NCBI GenBank assembly: GCA_017557635.1
Contig: JAFYYH010000007.1
Coordinates: forward strand, 56,686-120,685
Direction of reading: 5' to 3'
Length of the DNA: 64,000 bases
Source: Bacteroidaceae bacterium
Lineage (GTDB): Bacteria; Bacteroidota; Bacteroidia; Bacteroidales; Bacteroidaceae
Shown one piece after another: positions 9,410 through 17,146 of the stretch (within the stretch, counting starts at the first letter, position 1; the number at the start of each line of letters is the position of its first letter). The position numbers and the translations under genes were made by a program. The notes beneath the pieces are model-generated. The model ran no database searches, was not told the DNA's origin, and saw nothing but the letters and a program-made list of their open reading frames with translations.

Positions 9410-9823
9410 TTATTTGGGTTGTTCACAAAGTTCTGTCAGCACACCGCAAGTTGATTTGGGGTGCAGGAAAGCTATCATCAGGTTCTCGGCTCCCTTGCGC
9501 GGCTGCAGGTCAATAAGCTGCAAGCCTGCCTCCTGAGCCTCCTTAAGAGCCTCTGCTACATTATTGACATTGAAAGCAACATGGTGAATGCCGCCGCGGC
9601 CACCGTTCTTCTCAATGAACTTGGCAATGGTTGACTCGGGGCAAGTGGGCTCCAGGAGCTCAATCTTTACCTCTCCAACCTTGAAGAAAGCGGTCTTAAC
9701 CTTCTGGTCTGCAACCTCCTCAATGTTGTAGCACTTGCTACCTGTCAAAAACTCAAAGAACGGCATAGTAGCCTCAAGAGAGGTCACTGCTATACCAAGA
9801 TGCTCAATGTGTGTAGGTTTCAT
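9410..9823 (-). CDS. mce: Methylmalonyl-CoA epimerase
   Basis: A 137-residue vicinal-oxygen-chelate protein. Metal ligands of the family are visible: His in HIEHLGIAV, His in GGIHHVAFNV and the C-terminal Glu in GVLTELCE. It interconverts the 2R and 2S forms of methylmalonyl-CoA, feeding the decarboxylase encoded just downstream (16-base gap). It is the first gene of the five-gene propionate operon. Confidence 0.92.
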   Translation of the reverse strand: MKPTHIEHLGIAVTSLEATMPFFEFLTGSKCYNIEEVADQKVKTAFFKVGEVKIELLEPTCPESTIAKFIEKNGGRGGIHHVAFNVNNVAEALKEAQEAGLQLIDLQPRKGAENLMIAFLHPKSTCGVLTELCEQPK

Positions 9824-9884
9824 AATTCTCTTTGTTGTAATTATTGTTAGTACTTGTTTGATATCCTAAACGCCATAGGTATGC

Positions 9885-9892
9885 AAAGGTAC
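9885..9892 (-). promoter_or_regulatory. -7 promoter element for the mce-mmd operon
   Basis: TACCTTTG on the minus strand, 61 bases before the mce ATG, is a full match to TAnnTTTG. Confidence 0.6.
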
Positions 9893-9941
9893 TATTTTTA
9901 CCTCTTAATAAAAAGGAAAACATTCTTAAAAAATGACACAA

Positions 9942-9978
9942 AAATGACACGGAAGGTACAGTCCCTATTGTGTCATTT
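9942..9978. repeat. REP-like palindrome, family 2, degenerate copy
   Basis: Arms AAATGACAC (9942-9950) and GTGTCATTT (9970-9978) enclose GTACAGTCCCTATT, which nearly matches the centre of the element at 56789-56837. The right arm contains the nuclease stop codon (TCA on this strand, 9973-9975). A further AAATGACAC lies just left, at about 9931. I take it as a decayed copy of a repetitive extragenic palindrome. Confidence 0.6.
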
Positions 9979-10755
9979 CAGCCAGATCAGGCTGTTATAG
10001 GTGGATTCTACGCGGGACTCCACATCATCGGACAGGGCGGGAAAGAAATCCAGTCCTGTTTTTGATTCAACCTCATCAACCGTGACGGCATAGGTTGAGA
10101 GCGGCTTGTGTCCGGCCTTATTATCCATTATGAAACCTATGGACTCAAAACCGTTTGGAGTCTGTATCAGCATAACCTTGTAAAAGGCGTCGGGTACCGT
10201 AACCTTATTCCGGCCGATGCTCCCGTACTGGTTGTCAGTTACTATCGGACCGCATGTCACGTAGATGTTGCCGTACTTGTTCGCATAGTCGCGGACCATA
10301 TCCTCAAGGGCCTTCCAGTCACCGCTGTTGAGGTTGTGGTTCTGGGGGCAGATGTTGGTGAAGTAGAAACTCTCGCGCATCATCTGCTCGGTCAGTTTCA
10401 TATCGGCTGCCGGTGCCATATGGCCGCGGTCCCAGCCTGAGTTGCGGTAGTCGTTGTCATCGGCCTGTTTTCCGTAGAAATTGGGATCGGTCCGGAAATG
10501 ATTTGAACGGGGATTGGTGCCCGATACCTCCTCATCTGTCAACTCGTAGGCCACCCACTCGGGAATGCGGTAATTCTCATTCAGAACCACCTCATAACCC
10601 TCATAAACCAGATGCTTCTTGTAAGACGCCTCAGTGTAAGCCGGGATCTCCAACTTGTCAATGCTTTGCCTGCTTGTATGCGAAGGGGTCTTACACCACC
10701 ACAGAATCAGGCAGGCCCCAATGAAAACCAATAGCTTTAACAGTCCTTTCTTCAT
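9973..10755 (-). CDS. DNA/RNA non-specific endonuclease, membrane-anchored or secreted
   Basis: A 260-residue protein with an N-terminal hydrophobic helix (about 5-20, a signal peptide or anchor) followed by a NUC-type nuclease domain. The catalytic signature DRGHMAPAAD (His112) and the metal-binding stretch TNICPQNHNLNSGDW are intact. Family members cut DNA and RNA without sequence preference, here probably in the periplasm or outside the cell for nutrient scavenging. Its -7 promoter element ends only four bases before the ATG, pointing to a leaderless or nearly leaderless message. The stop codon lies inside a REP-like palindrome. Confidence 0.9.
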   Translation of the reverse strand: MKKGLLKLLVFIGACLILWWCKTPSHTSRQSIDKLEIPAYTEASYKKHLVYEGYEVVLNENYRIPEWVAYELTDEEVSGTNPRSNHFRTDPNFYGKQADDNDYRNSGWDRGHMAPAADMKLTEQMMRESFYFTNICPQNHNLNSGDWKALEDMVRDYANKYGNIYVTCGPIVTDNQYGSIGRNKVTVPDAFYKVMLIQTPNGFESIGFIMDNKAGHKPLSTYAVTVDEVESKTGLDFFPALSDDVESRVESTYNSLIWLK

Positions 10756-10759
10756 ACCG

Positions 10760-10767
10760 CAAAGGTA
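10760..10767 (-). promoter_or_regulatory. -7 promoter element for the nuclease gene
   Basis: TACCTTTG on the minus strand, four bases before the ATG and directly below the xylanase terminator. Transcription would begin at or very near the start codon. Confidence 0.6.
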
Positions 10768-10769
10768 TC

Positions 10770-10807
10770 AAAAAAAGAGGGTGGCCGGATGGTCACCCTC
10801 TTTTTTT
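10770..10807 (-). terminator. Intrinsic terminator of the GH10 xylanase gene
   Basis: An eleven-pair stem (AGAGGGTGGCC with GGTCACCCTCT, one G-T pair, GGAT loop) at 10776-10801 with A and T runs on its two sides, 14 bases beyond the xylanase stop. Confidence 0.85.
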
Positions 10808-10821
10808 GTTGTCGGCCGGAA

Positions 10822-12159
10822 TTACTTCTTGTTCTTCTTGAAGTCGCGAACGGTGTAGTAAACAGGCTTGCGCTGATACTGTCCGTCGAACAGCAGCGGG
10901 AAGTTGTTGGCACCCAGCCATGAATCACGGTCACCGAGGTTCCAGAATGTTACGCAAGAGAAGTTCTTCTTGTACTTGCGGATAACCTTGAAGAGCTCGT
11001 CATACTTGGCCATCTGGAGCTGAGCGATAGAATCGGTAAGAACCTGACCCTCGCCGCGGCTGAAGTTGAGCTGACCGCCGGCCTCGTGGTTGATACGAAC
11101 GTCGAACTCAGTGATCTGGATATCGTCAACCAGCTCGAGGTACATCTGGATAGCCTTCTCGAAGTCCTCGATGGTGGGGTTATCATAGATGTTGTAGTGA
11201 CCCTGCATACCGATACCGGTGATAGGAGCACCCTCACCCTGAAGCTTCTTAACCATGTTGTAGATGTAAGTTCTCTTGGCAGGAGTCCAAGCGCTGTAGT
11301 CGTTGTAGAACAGGGTAGCGTTGGGATCAGCCTCGTGAGCGAACTGGAATGCCTTGAGGATGAACTCGTCACCGCAGAGCTGATAAGCGGTTGACTGACG
11401 GAATGACTGCTCGTAGGGAGCATCCGGATTGTTGGCATCGCTCATAGCCTCGTTAACTACGTCCCAGCAGTAAACTACATCCTTGTAACGGTTAACAACT
11501 ACCTGGATGTGAGCACGGAGTGAATCGTAGAACTCTTCCTTGGTTGCCTTGGCATACTTGGGAACCTTGGTCATCTGAGGAGCCTGAGCCTGAGCACCAC
11601 GCTGGCCCTGACCCTGAGGACGCTGGCCCTGAGGACGCTGACCTGCCTGAGGAGCACCCTGAGGAGCACCCTGCGGACGCTGGCCACCGAAACCGCCGAA
11701 GCCGCCGAAACCACCACCGAAGCCGCCGAAGCCGCCACGTGCGGGCTGCTCAACCCAAATTGTATCGCCGTTCTCGTCGCGCTCTACAACCTGATTGCCG
11801 TTCTCATCATACTTGTTGAACATCCAGTTTGCGAACTGGCTGTGCCATACGAGGCAGTGACCACGCATCTTGATACCGTTGGCACGGCAGAAGTCTGCGA
11901 TAGCATCGGCCTGTGTGAAGTTCCATACACCCGGCTGAGGATGAATTTCACCCGGTTTCATGCAGTTCTCAGCTGTGATGCTGTTGAACTCCTTGAGGAT
12001 AACTGCCTTCTGAAGTGAATCAGTTACGTTACGCGGTGTTACGGCAACACCGATCTTGAAATAACCCTTGTAGGCGTCCTTTAAACCCGGATCTTCGGGG
12101 CCACATGCGCTCATTACTACAACAGATGCAATGAGGGCGATAATTGAAAGCTTTTTCAT
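10822..12159 (-). CDS. GH10 endo-1,4-beta-xylanase lipoprotein with Gly/Phe- and Gln/Pro-rich insertion
   Basis: A 445-residue lipoprotein (lipobox ending at Cys19) of glycoside hydrolase family 10. The acid/base Glu237 lies in WDVVNEAMSD and the nucleophile Glu351 in ITEFDVR, so the enzyme should cleave xylan backbones. After the conserved HCLVWHSQF strand, residues 141-195 are a low-complexity insertion: a run of GGF repeats to about 159, then Gln/Pro/Gly/Arg repeats. GH10 domains normally have a short loop here, near the substrate cleft. No SusC/SusD pair adjoins it. It has its own promoter and terminator. Confidence 0.93.
   Translation of the reverse strand: MKKLSIIALIASVVVMSACGPEDPGLKDAYKGYFKIGVAVTPRNVTDSLQKAVILKEFNSITAENCMKPGEIHPQPGVWNFTQADAIADFCRANGIKMRGHCLVWHSQFANWMFNKYDENGNQVVERDENGDTIWVEQPARGGFGGFGGGFGGFGGFGGQRPQGAPQGAPQAGQRPQGQRPQGQGQRGAQAQAPQMTKVPKYAKATKEEFYDSLRAHIQVVVNRYKDVVYCWDVVNEAMSDANNPDAPYEQSFRQSTAYQLCGDEFILKAFQFAHEADPNATLFYNDYSAWTPAKRTYIYNMVKKLQGEGAPITGIGMQGHYNIYDNPTIEDFEKAIQMYLELVDDIQITEFDVRINHEAGGQLNFSRGEGQVLTDSIAQLQMAKYDELFKVIRKYKKNFSCVTFWNLGDRDSWLGANNFPLLFDGQYQRKPVYYTVRDFKKNKK
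11575..11739 (-). repeat. Low-complexity coding repeat in the xylanase (GGF then QPG-rich)
   Basis: This stretch codes residues 141-195 of the GH10 enzyme. It consists of GGFGGFGG-type units followed by RPQG/APQG units and has no counterpart in the second GH10 gene at 42162-43289. Confidence 0.85.
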
Positions 12160-12212
12160 TTAATTGACCTAATAGTTATGATTAATGATTGTTGACTTTT
12201 CGTTTCGGACCC

Positions 12213-12220
12213 CAAAGTTA
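12213..12220 (-). promoter_or_regulatory. -7 promoter element for the GH10 lipoprotein gene
   Basis: TAACTTTG on the minus strand, 53 bases before the ATG. Confidence 0.5.
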
Positions 12221-12255
12221 ATTATTTGTTTTAGAATATCTTTTGAATTCCTGAT

Positions 12256-14547
12256 TTATTTACGCATGAGCACCGCTGCCTGGACCATGTTACGCAGTGA
12301 AGCCTCGGTTTCGGCCCAGCCGCGTGTCTTGAGGCCGCAGTCCGGGTTGACCCACAGTTGTGCGGGATTAATGACCTTTGAAGCCTTACGCAGTAACTCA
12401 ACCATCTCCTGGACCGATGGAACTCGCGGGGAGTGGATGTCATATACGCCGGGGCCGATTTCGTTAGGATATTCGAACTCGGCGAATGCTCCGAGCAGGT
12501 TCATCTGGCTGCGTGCACATTCGATGGTGATGACATCGGCATCCATTAGGGCGATGTGCCTGATGATGTCGTTGAACTGGCTGTAGCACATATGGGTATG
12601 TATCTGGGTGCTGTCCTTTACGCCCGATGCCGATATGCGGAACGCCTCGACGGCCTTGTCAAGATACTCGTCACGGTCGGCCTTACGCAGTGGCAGACCC
12701 TCGCGGATGGCGGGTTCGTCAATCTGGATTACCTTGATGCCGGCTTTTTCCAGATCCACGACTTCATCGCGGATGGCAAGTGCAATCTGTTTCATGGTGA
12801 GGGCTCGCGGCTGGTCGTTGCGGACAAAACTCCACTGCAGAATGGTGACAGGGCCGGTCAACATGCCCTTGACAGGTTTGTCGGTAAGGCTCTGGGCATA
12901 TACGGCCCAGTCGACAGTCATGGCATGGGGACGTGATACGTCACCGTAGATGATCGGCGGCTTGACGCATCGGCTGCCGTAACTCTGAACCCAGCCGTTG
13001 CGGGTAAAAGCGAAACCGCTCAGCTGCTCGCCGAAATACTCCACCATGTCGTTGCGCTCGGACTCGCCGTGAACCAGGACATCCAGACCGATCTCCTCCT
13101 GGATGCGGATGGTCTTTTCAATTTCGCTCTTGAGCAGTCCGGTATACTGGTCCTTGCTCAGCTCTCCTTTCTTGAACTTGCTGCGCCATGAACGCACCTC
13201 GGTAGTCTGAGGAAATGAGCCGATGGTGGTAGTGGGGAACAGCGGCAGGCGGAGTGATTTGCGCTGCTCCTGAATGCGTTCTGCAAAGGGGCTCTTACGC
13301 TTGGCATAATCGGGTGTCACAGCCTCCAGACGGCTCTTGACATCGGGATTGTTGGTCAGGGCCGAAGTCCGGCGGTCCTGAATGTCGTCCTTGTTCTCAT
13401 GGAGTGCTTTCTGTGCCGCATACGATCCCTTGCCGTCGGCAAGATCGGCCAAAGTGACCACCTCGGACACTTTCTGGCGGGCAAATGAGAGCCAGCGCTT
13501 TACCTCGCGGGGCAGCGTCTTGTCATCGGTCTCCGCATCAAGGTCAATGGGAGAGTGGAGCAGGGAGCAGCTTGTTGCAACCAGGAGACGGCTGGAATCC
13601 AGTTTTTCTTTGGCCTTTTCAATAATGTCCAGTGACTGGCGGAAGTCATTCTTCCAGATGTTACGGCCGTCAACAACGCCCAGACTTAAAGAAATATCAT
13701 TGGGTAAAAGGGCTGCAATGCTTCCTGCCTGCTCGGGAGCGCGGACAAGGTCAATGTGCAGGATATCGGCACCCAGTCCGGCGGCAAGTGCGGCGTTGTC
13801 GGCCAGAGGTCCGAAATAGGTGGTCAGGATGATCTTGAGACGGGTGGCTTTGCGGATGGCGTCAAAGGCCTTGCGATAGGCATTCTTAGCTTCCTGGCTC
13901 AGGTCGGTGCAGAGTGAGGGCTCGTCAATCTGTATGTATTCGGCACCCTGGTTCTCAAGCTCTTTCAGGATTTCAATGTAAACAGGGAGGAGTCTGTCAA
14001 TCAGTTCAATGCGGTTGAATCCGGCCTCTTTCTCCTTACCCAGAAGCAGGTATGTCACGGGGCCTACTAACACAGGCTTGGTCTTGATACCGAGTTGGAG
14101 AGCCTCGGCAAACTCACTGGCAGCCTTGTTGCAGGTGAGCTTGAACTGCTGGTCCTTGGTGAACTCGGGAACGATATAATGATAGTTTGTGTCGAACCAT
14201 TTGGTCATCTCCATTGCGGTGACGTCAATGCCGTTTTTCTGATAACCGTGAGCCATTGCGAAGTAGAGTTCCAGAAGATCATCCTTGAGGGCATTGTAGC
14301 GCTCGGGGATGGCTCCTACACTCAGGCTCAGGTCAAGTGTCTGGTCATAGAATGAGAAATCGTTGCTGGGAATGAGGTCTATTCCTGCCTCTTTCTGCAA
14401 CTGCCAGTTTTCCTTGCGTATCTGTGCGGCGGCATCAAGCAGCTCTTTCTTTGTAATCTTTCCAGCCCAATAAGCCTCTTCGGCTTTCTTCAGTTCACGG
14501 TTGACACCGATGCGGGGATAACCCAGAATGTTTGTTCTTATCGACAT
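12256..14547 (-). CDS. metE: Cobalamin-independent methionine synthase
   Basis: Transfers the methyl group of 5-methyltetrahydropteroyl-triglutamate to homocysteine. The 763 residues from the ATG at 14547 begin with TNILGYPRIGVNRELKKA, the usual MetE N-terminus; the open frame runs 43 codons further upstream but that part does not look like the family. Zinc and substrate motifs are present in the C-terminal barrel: HTHMCYSQF, IECARS and WVNPDCGLKTRGW. It is divergent from an Lrp-type regulator, which is a plausible controller. No SAM or cobalamin riboswitch is visible in the short leader. Confidence 0.95.
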   Translation of the reverse strand: MSIRTNILGYPRIGVNRELKKAEEAYWAGKITKKELLDAAAQIRKENWQLQKEAGIDLIPSNDFSFYDQTLDLSLSVGAIPERYNALKDDLLELYFAMAHGYQKNGIDVTAMEMTKWFDTNYHYIVPEFTKDQQFKLTCNKAASEFAEALQLGIKTKPVLVGPVTYLLLGKEKEAGFNRIELIDRLLPVYIEILKELENQGAEYIQIDEPSLCTDLSQEAKNAYRKAFDAIRKATRLKIILTTYFGPLADNAALAAGLGADILHIDLVRAPEQAGSIAALLPNDISLSLGVVDGRNIWKNDFRQSLDIIEKAKEKLDSSRLLVATSCSLLHSPIDLDAETDDKTLPREVKRWLSFARQKVSEVVTLADLADGKGSYAAQKALHENKDDIQDRRTSALTNNPDVKSRLEAVTPDYAKRKSPFAERIQEQRKSLRLPLFPTTTIGSFPQTTEVRSWRSKFKKGELSKDQYTGLLKSEIEKTIRIQEEIGLDVLVHGESERNDMVEYFGEQLSGFAFTRNGWVQSYGSRCVKPPIIYGDVSRPHAMTVDWAVYAQSLTDKPVKGMLTGPVTILQWSFVRNDQPRALTMKQIALAIRDEVVDLEKAGIKVIQIDEPAIREGLPLRKADRDEYLDKAVEAFRISASGVKDSTQIHTHMCYSQFNDIIRHIALMDADVITIECARSQMNLLGAFAEFEYPNEIGPGVYDIHSPRVPSVQEMVELLRKASKVINPAQLWVNPDCGLKTRGWAETEASLRNMVQAAVLMRK

Positions 14548-14570
14548 GTTTTTAAAGTTTGATTCCGGCG

Positions 14571-14578
14571 CAAAGGTA
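14571..14578 (-). promoter_or_regulatory. -7 promoter element for metE
   Basis: TACCTTTG on the minus strand, 23 bases before the metE ATG at 14547, supporting that start over the upstream alternatives. Confidence 0.6.
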
Positions 14579-14630
14579 TGGTGTCTGAATGTGCTATAAA
14601 AATATTTCGGAGAATTCGGGAAAATATGCT

Positions 14631-14638
14631 TATATTTG
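14631..14638 (+). promoter_or_regulatory. -7 promoter element for the Lrp-type regulator
   Basis: TATATTTG on the plus strand, 55 bases before the regulator ATG. The two divergent -7 elements are about 52 bases apart, so a regulator bound between them could affect both genes. Confidence 0.55.
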
Positions 14639-14693
14639 CGGAAATATTGTAGTTGAGCAATAAAAATTTTCTGCAAAACATAAGTATTTGAAA

Positions 14694-15176
14694 ATGGAAA
14701 ATGGCTATAAACTGGATGAGACCGATGTCCGTATCCTGCGTGAACTGCAAAAAAACGCCCAACTGACGGTCAAGGAACTGGCCGCCAGGATACATCTTTC
14801 GCCGTCACCTACATTCGAGCGTCAGAAACGTCTGGAAAGGGAAGGCTATATAACCCGTTATATGGCTGTGGTCGATGCACAGAAGGCCGGAAACGGGATA
14901 ATGGTCATGTGCAATATCCGTCTCAAGCAGCACTCCGAGGAGATGATTCAGCAGTTTATCGATGCCGTACAGAATATTGACGAGATAACGGAGTGCTTCA
15001 ACACCAGCGGTGATTATGATTTCATGATAAAGGTATATGCGCGTGACATGCACGCCTACCAGCAGTTCATGCAACACCGGTTAGGTGCGATAAGCTGTCT
15101 GGGAAGCCTGCACAGCGTCTTTGTAATGAGTGAGACCAAGAATACCCACGGGGTGCCGGTGATCGGCCCCGAGTGA
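14694..15176 (+). CDS. Lrp/AsnC family transcriptional regulator
   Basis: A 160-residue regulator with an N-terminal winged helix-turn-helix (LDETDVRILRELQKNAQLT then ELAARIHLSPSPTFERQ) and a C-terminal RAM ligand domain containing the GDYDFMIKVYARD strand. Such proteins sense amino acids as oligomers. It is divergent from metE across 146 bases, so metE control is a reasonable guess. I start it at the ATG at 14694; an in-frame TTG lies six bases upstream. Its stop is two bases from that of the convergent HD-domain gene. Confidence 0.9.
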   Translation: MENGYKLDETDVRILRELQKNAQLTVKELAARIHLSPSPTFERQKRLEREGYITRYMAVVDAQKAGNGIMVMCNIRLKQHSEEMIQQFIDAVQNIDEITECFNTSGDYDFMIKVYARDMHAYQQFMQHRLGAISCLGSLHSVFVMSETKNTHGVPVIGPE

Positions 15177-15178
15177 GT

Positions 15179-15745
15179 TTACTTTCCTGAAAAAACCTGA
15201 TTAATCAGTTGCTCGAACTCCTTGAAGGCGAATGTGTCTTTGAGGTCGCGCAGGGCATCGGCCAGACCGCGGTAGTGCCATTCGTGGTCTTTTGGGTCAT
15301 TGGCATGGAACAGGTTCCAGAGGGCGTCTCCCTGAACTGCGTAGTCACGTGCAATGGCTCTCATATTGGAGAGTTTGTCACCCAAAGCGACAATCTTGGC
15401 GTCAAGCGGAGCGGCTGCAATAAGGTCGATGGCCTTTTTCTTGCGCTCGTGCCAGGTACCTTCGTCATCACCCACGCTTTCAATCTGAACGAGTGATGCT
15501 ATGCGGTCACCGAACTCATGGCGGATATCGTCAATGGTGACATCGGTGTCCTCGACGGTGTCGTGCAGAGCGGCGGCAGCCAGCAGTTCCTGGTCAGAGG
15601 TGATGGTGGAGACAATCTCCATTGCCTCCATGGGATGAACAATGTAGGGGAAGCCCTTTCCGCGGCGCTCGGTGCCCGCGTGGGCCTGGACCGCGAATAT
15701 GATGGCGCGGTCCAGAAGTTCAGTATTAAGCGGTTTGTTAGCCAT
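15179..15745 (-). CDS. HD-domain (p)ppGpp hydrolase-like protein
   Basis: A 188-residue single-domain protein resembling the hydrolase half of RelA/SpoT: an early RRGKGFPYIVHPMEAM, the metal-binding HD motif ALHDTVEDTDVT, the conserved EFGDRIASLVQ, and LGDKLSNMRAI. These are the residues that bind Mn2+ and the 3'-pyrophosphate in ppGpp hydrolases. No synthetase, TGS or ACT domain is attached; the synthetase is the separate gene one base upstream. It is the last gene of the seven-gene operon. Hydrolysis of another nucleotide is possible. Confidence 0.8.
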   Translation of the reverse strand: MANKPLNTELLDRAIIFAVQAHAGTERRGKGFPYIVHPMEAMEIVSTITSDQELLAAAALHDTVEDTDVTIDDIRHEFGDRIASLVQIESVGDDEGTWHERKKKAIDLIAAAPLDAKIVALGDKLSNMRAIARDYAVQGDALWNLFHANDPKDHEWHYRGLADALRDLKDTFAFKEFEQLINQVFSGK

Positions 15746-15746
15746 T

Positions 15747-16811
15747 TTACTTGTTCATGAAGGGCAGGTCCTTGGATTGCTCCAGAAGCATCTCTGCAAT
15801 GACGTCATTGCTCTCGGATTCACCGTTCAGCTGGTCAAACATATACTTGATGCCGGCCTTTCCGCCACCTATCTTGAGAATATATGCTATGCACAGGTCC
15901 TGCGGGCCGATGGACGATGAGATAATGTCCAGATCCGTCAGTCCTATCTGATAGCATGCAATCTGATATGCACCCTCGGAATAATCCCTGATAAGGTTGG
16001 ATATGTCTCCCAAAGTCTTGAAGCCAAGAGCTTTGAAAACGGTGAGGTAGGGCATGAGCGGCACATCCTGTATCTCGGCCTGGTTCATGGCGGCAATACG
16101 CTTGTTGAGCTGTGCGAACGGCTCCAGTTCCAGATAACTGCGGAACGTATCACCGTCTATGGGCACCTCATCCAGGTTACCGGAGCGTACCAGAGCCTGG
16201 ACACGGCGGCGGTAATCGGTCAGTTCAATGCGGATCTTGCTGAACTCGTCATCAACAAGTTCGAGCATTCCGGCCAGACGGCTCATGTTGCGCATGTAGC
16301 GTCTGGGAATCTCCACGCCTGATTTGTAACCGGTGTCATGGTCCATATTGGCCCATGCATGCTGCAGCAGGGTACGCATCTGAATCTCAAAGCGGTACGG
16401 GAAATCCGGAACTTTGCAGATGTAATGCAGTGATAGATAGCCGAAACTGTCTATCTCATGGATCTTACGCTTGTCGACAGAATTCTCCCAGTCAATCTCA
16501 AAGAGTCTCTCCACGGCCGATGCCACCTTGTCGACATCATCTATGTAGAAAGTGATGACTCTGAGACCGAGAATGTCAGTAAGGTCTGCCAGGCTTTTGT
16601 ACTTATGGCCTTTAAGTTCAAGCTTTCCGGCCAGTGAATCATACGCCTTGACACGCGATTCGATGGCAGCCACAAGCAGTCCGGCATCGGCCAGAGTCTG
16701 CCTGAGCTTATCCTTAACCTCCTGCTCAACCTCTCTGAAGCGGGGCAGGTTGTCCTGGTACTCCTGAAGGATTGCCTCACAATGAGGATCCAGTTGCCTT
16801 GCCTTCTTCAT
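15747..16811 (-). CDS. RelA/SpoT-domain (p)ppGpp synthetase with C-terminal extension
   Basis: A 354-residue protein whose N-terminal 200 residues form a RelA/SpoT nucleotidyltransferase domain: SRVKAYDSLAGKL (52-64), the acidic DLTDILGLRVI (77-87), DSFGYLSLHYI (121-131) and FEIQMRTLLQHAWANMDHD (141-159). No HD hydrolase domain precedes it, so it should make but not destroy (p)ppGpp. The last ~150 residues are an extension of unknown role, not a TGS or ACT domain. I chose the ATG at 16811 because an earlier one overlaps the STAS gene. Confidence 0.85.
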   Translation of the reverse strand: MKKARQLDPHCEAILQEYQDNLPRFREVEQEVKDKLRQTLADAGLLVAAIESRVKAYDSLAGKLELKGHKYKSLADLTDILGLRVITFYIDDVDKVASAVERLFEIDWENSVDKRKIHEIDSFGYLSLHYICKVPDFPYRFEIQMRTLLQHAWANMDHDTGYKSGVEIPRRYMRNMSRLAGMLELVDDEFSKIRIELTDYRRRVQALVRSGNLDEVPIDGDTFRSYLELEPFAQLNKRIAAMNQAEIQDVPLMPYLTVFKALGFKTLGDISNLIRDYSEGAYQIACYQIGLTDLDIISSSIGPQDLCIAYILKIGGGKAGIKYMFDQLNGESESNDVIAEMLLEQSKDLPFMNK

Positions 16812-16821
16812 GGTTGTCTGT

Positions 16822-17127
16822 TTAGTCCTGTATTTCAAACAGATTCAGGAAACCGGTCATCATAAAGACTGAACGTATGTCCTTGTTTATGGACTTTACT
16901 ATCACTTTGCCGCCCTTTGATGCAGCAGCCTTGCGCAGTGAAAGGAACAGACGAAGTCCGGAACTTGATATGTACTCAAGCTCGGTGCAGTCAAGAATTA
17001 CTGTTCCTGCTGCATACTGGTTCAGATTCTCAAAATCGCCGCTTATCTCCTGTGAGGCGGGTGTGTCCAGACGACCGATAAGCTGAGCGGTCGTGATAGA
17101 GTCCTTGGTGTTGATCTTTACTTCCAT
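16822..17127 (-). CDS. STAS-domain anti-anti-sigma factor-like protein
   Basis: A 101-residue single STAS domain. The conserved phosphorylation region is present as YISSSGLRLFLSL, with a serine in the position that anti-sigma kinases modify in SpoIIAA and RsbV. A partner with both a SpoIIE phosphatase and an anti-sigma-type ATPase domain is encoded two genes upstream, so a partner-switching circuit is likely. The ATG at 17127 is preferred because the upstream one lies inside the antiporter gene. Confidence 0.88.
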   Translation of the reverse strand: MEVKINTKDSITTAQLIGRLDTPASQEISGDFENLNQYAAGTVILDCTELEYISSSGLRLFLSLRKAAASKGGKVIVKSINKDIRSVFMMTGFLNLFEIQD

Positions 17128-17146
17128 ATTGTTAATTGATTGATAA

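Noticed and set aside
7821-9536. Many long open frames opposite the decarboxylase genes
   Set aside because: They mirror strongly biased codons of real genes, lack promoters and family motifs, and overlap confident coding regions completely.
11571-11819. Separate Arg/Pro-rich or Ser/Val-rich small proteins in the xylanase repeat region
   Set aside because: They are other-frame readings of the Gly/Phe/Gln repeat DNA.
14548-14693. Possible SAM or cobalamin riboswitch upstream of metE
   Set aside because: The leader from the -7 element to the ATG is only about 20 bases, too short for any known class.
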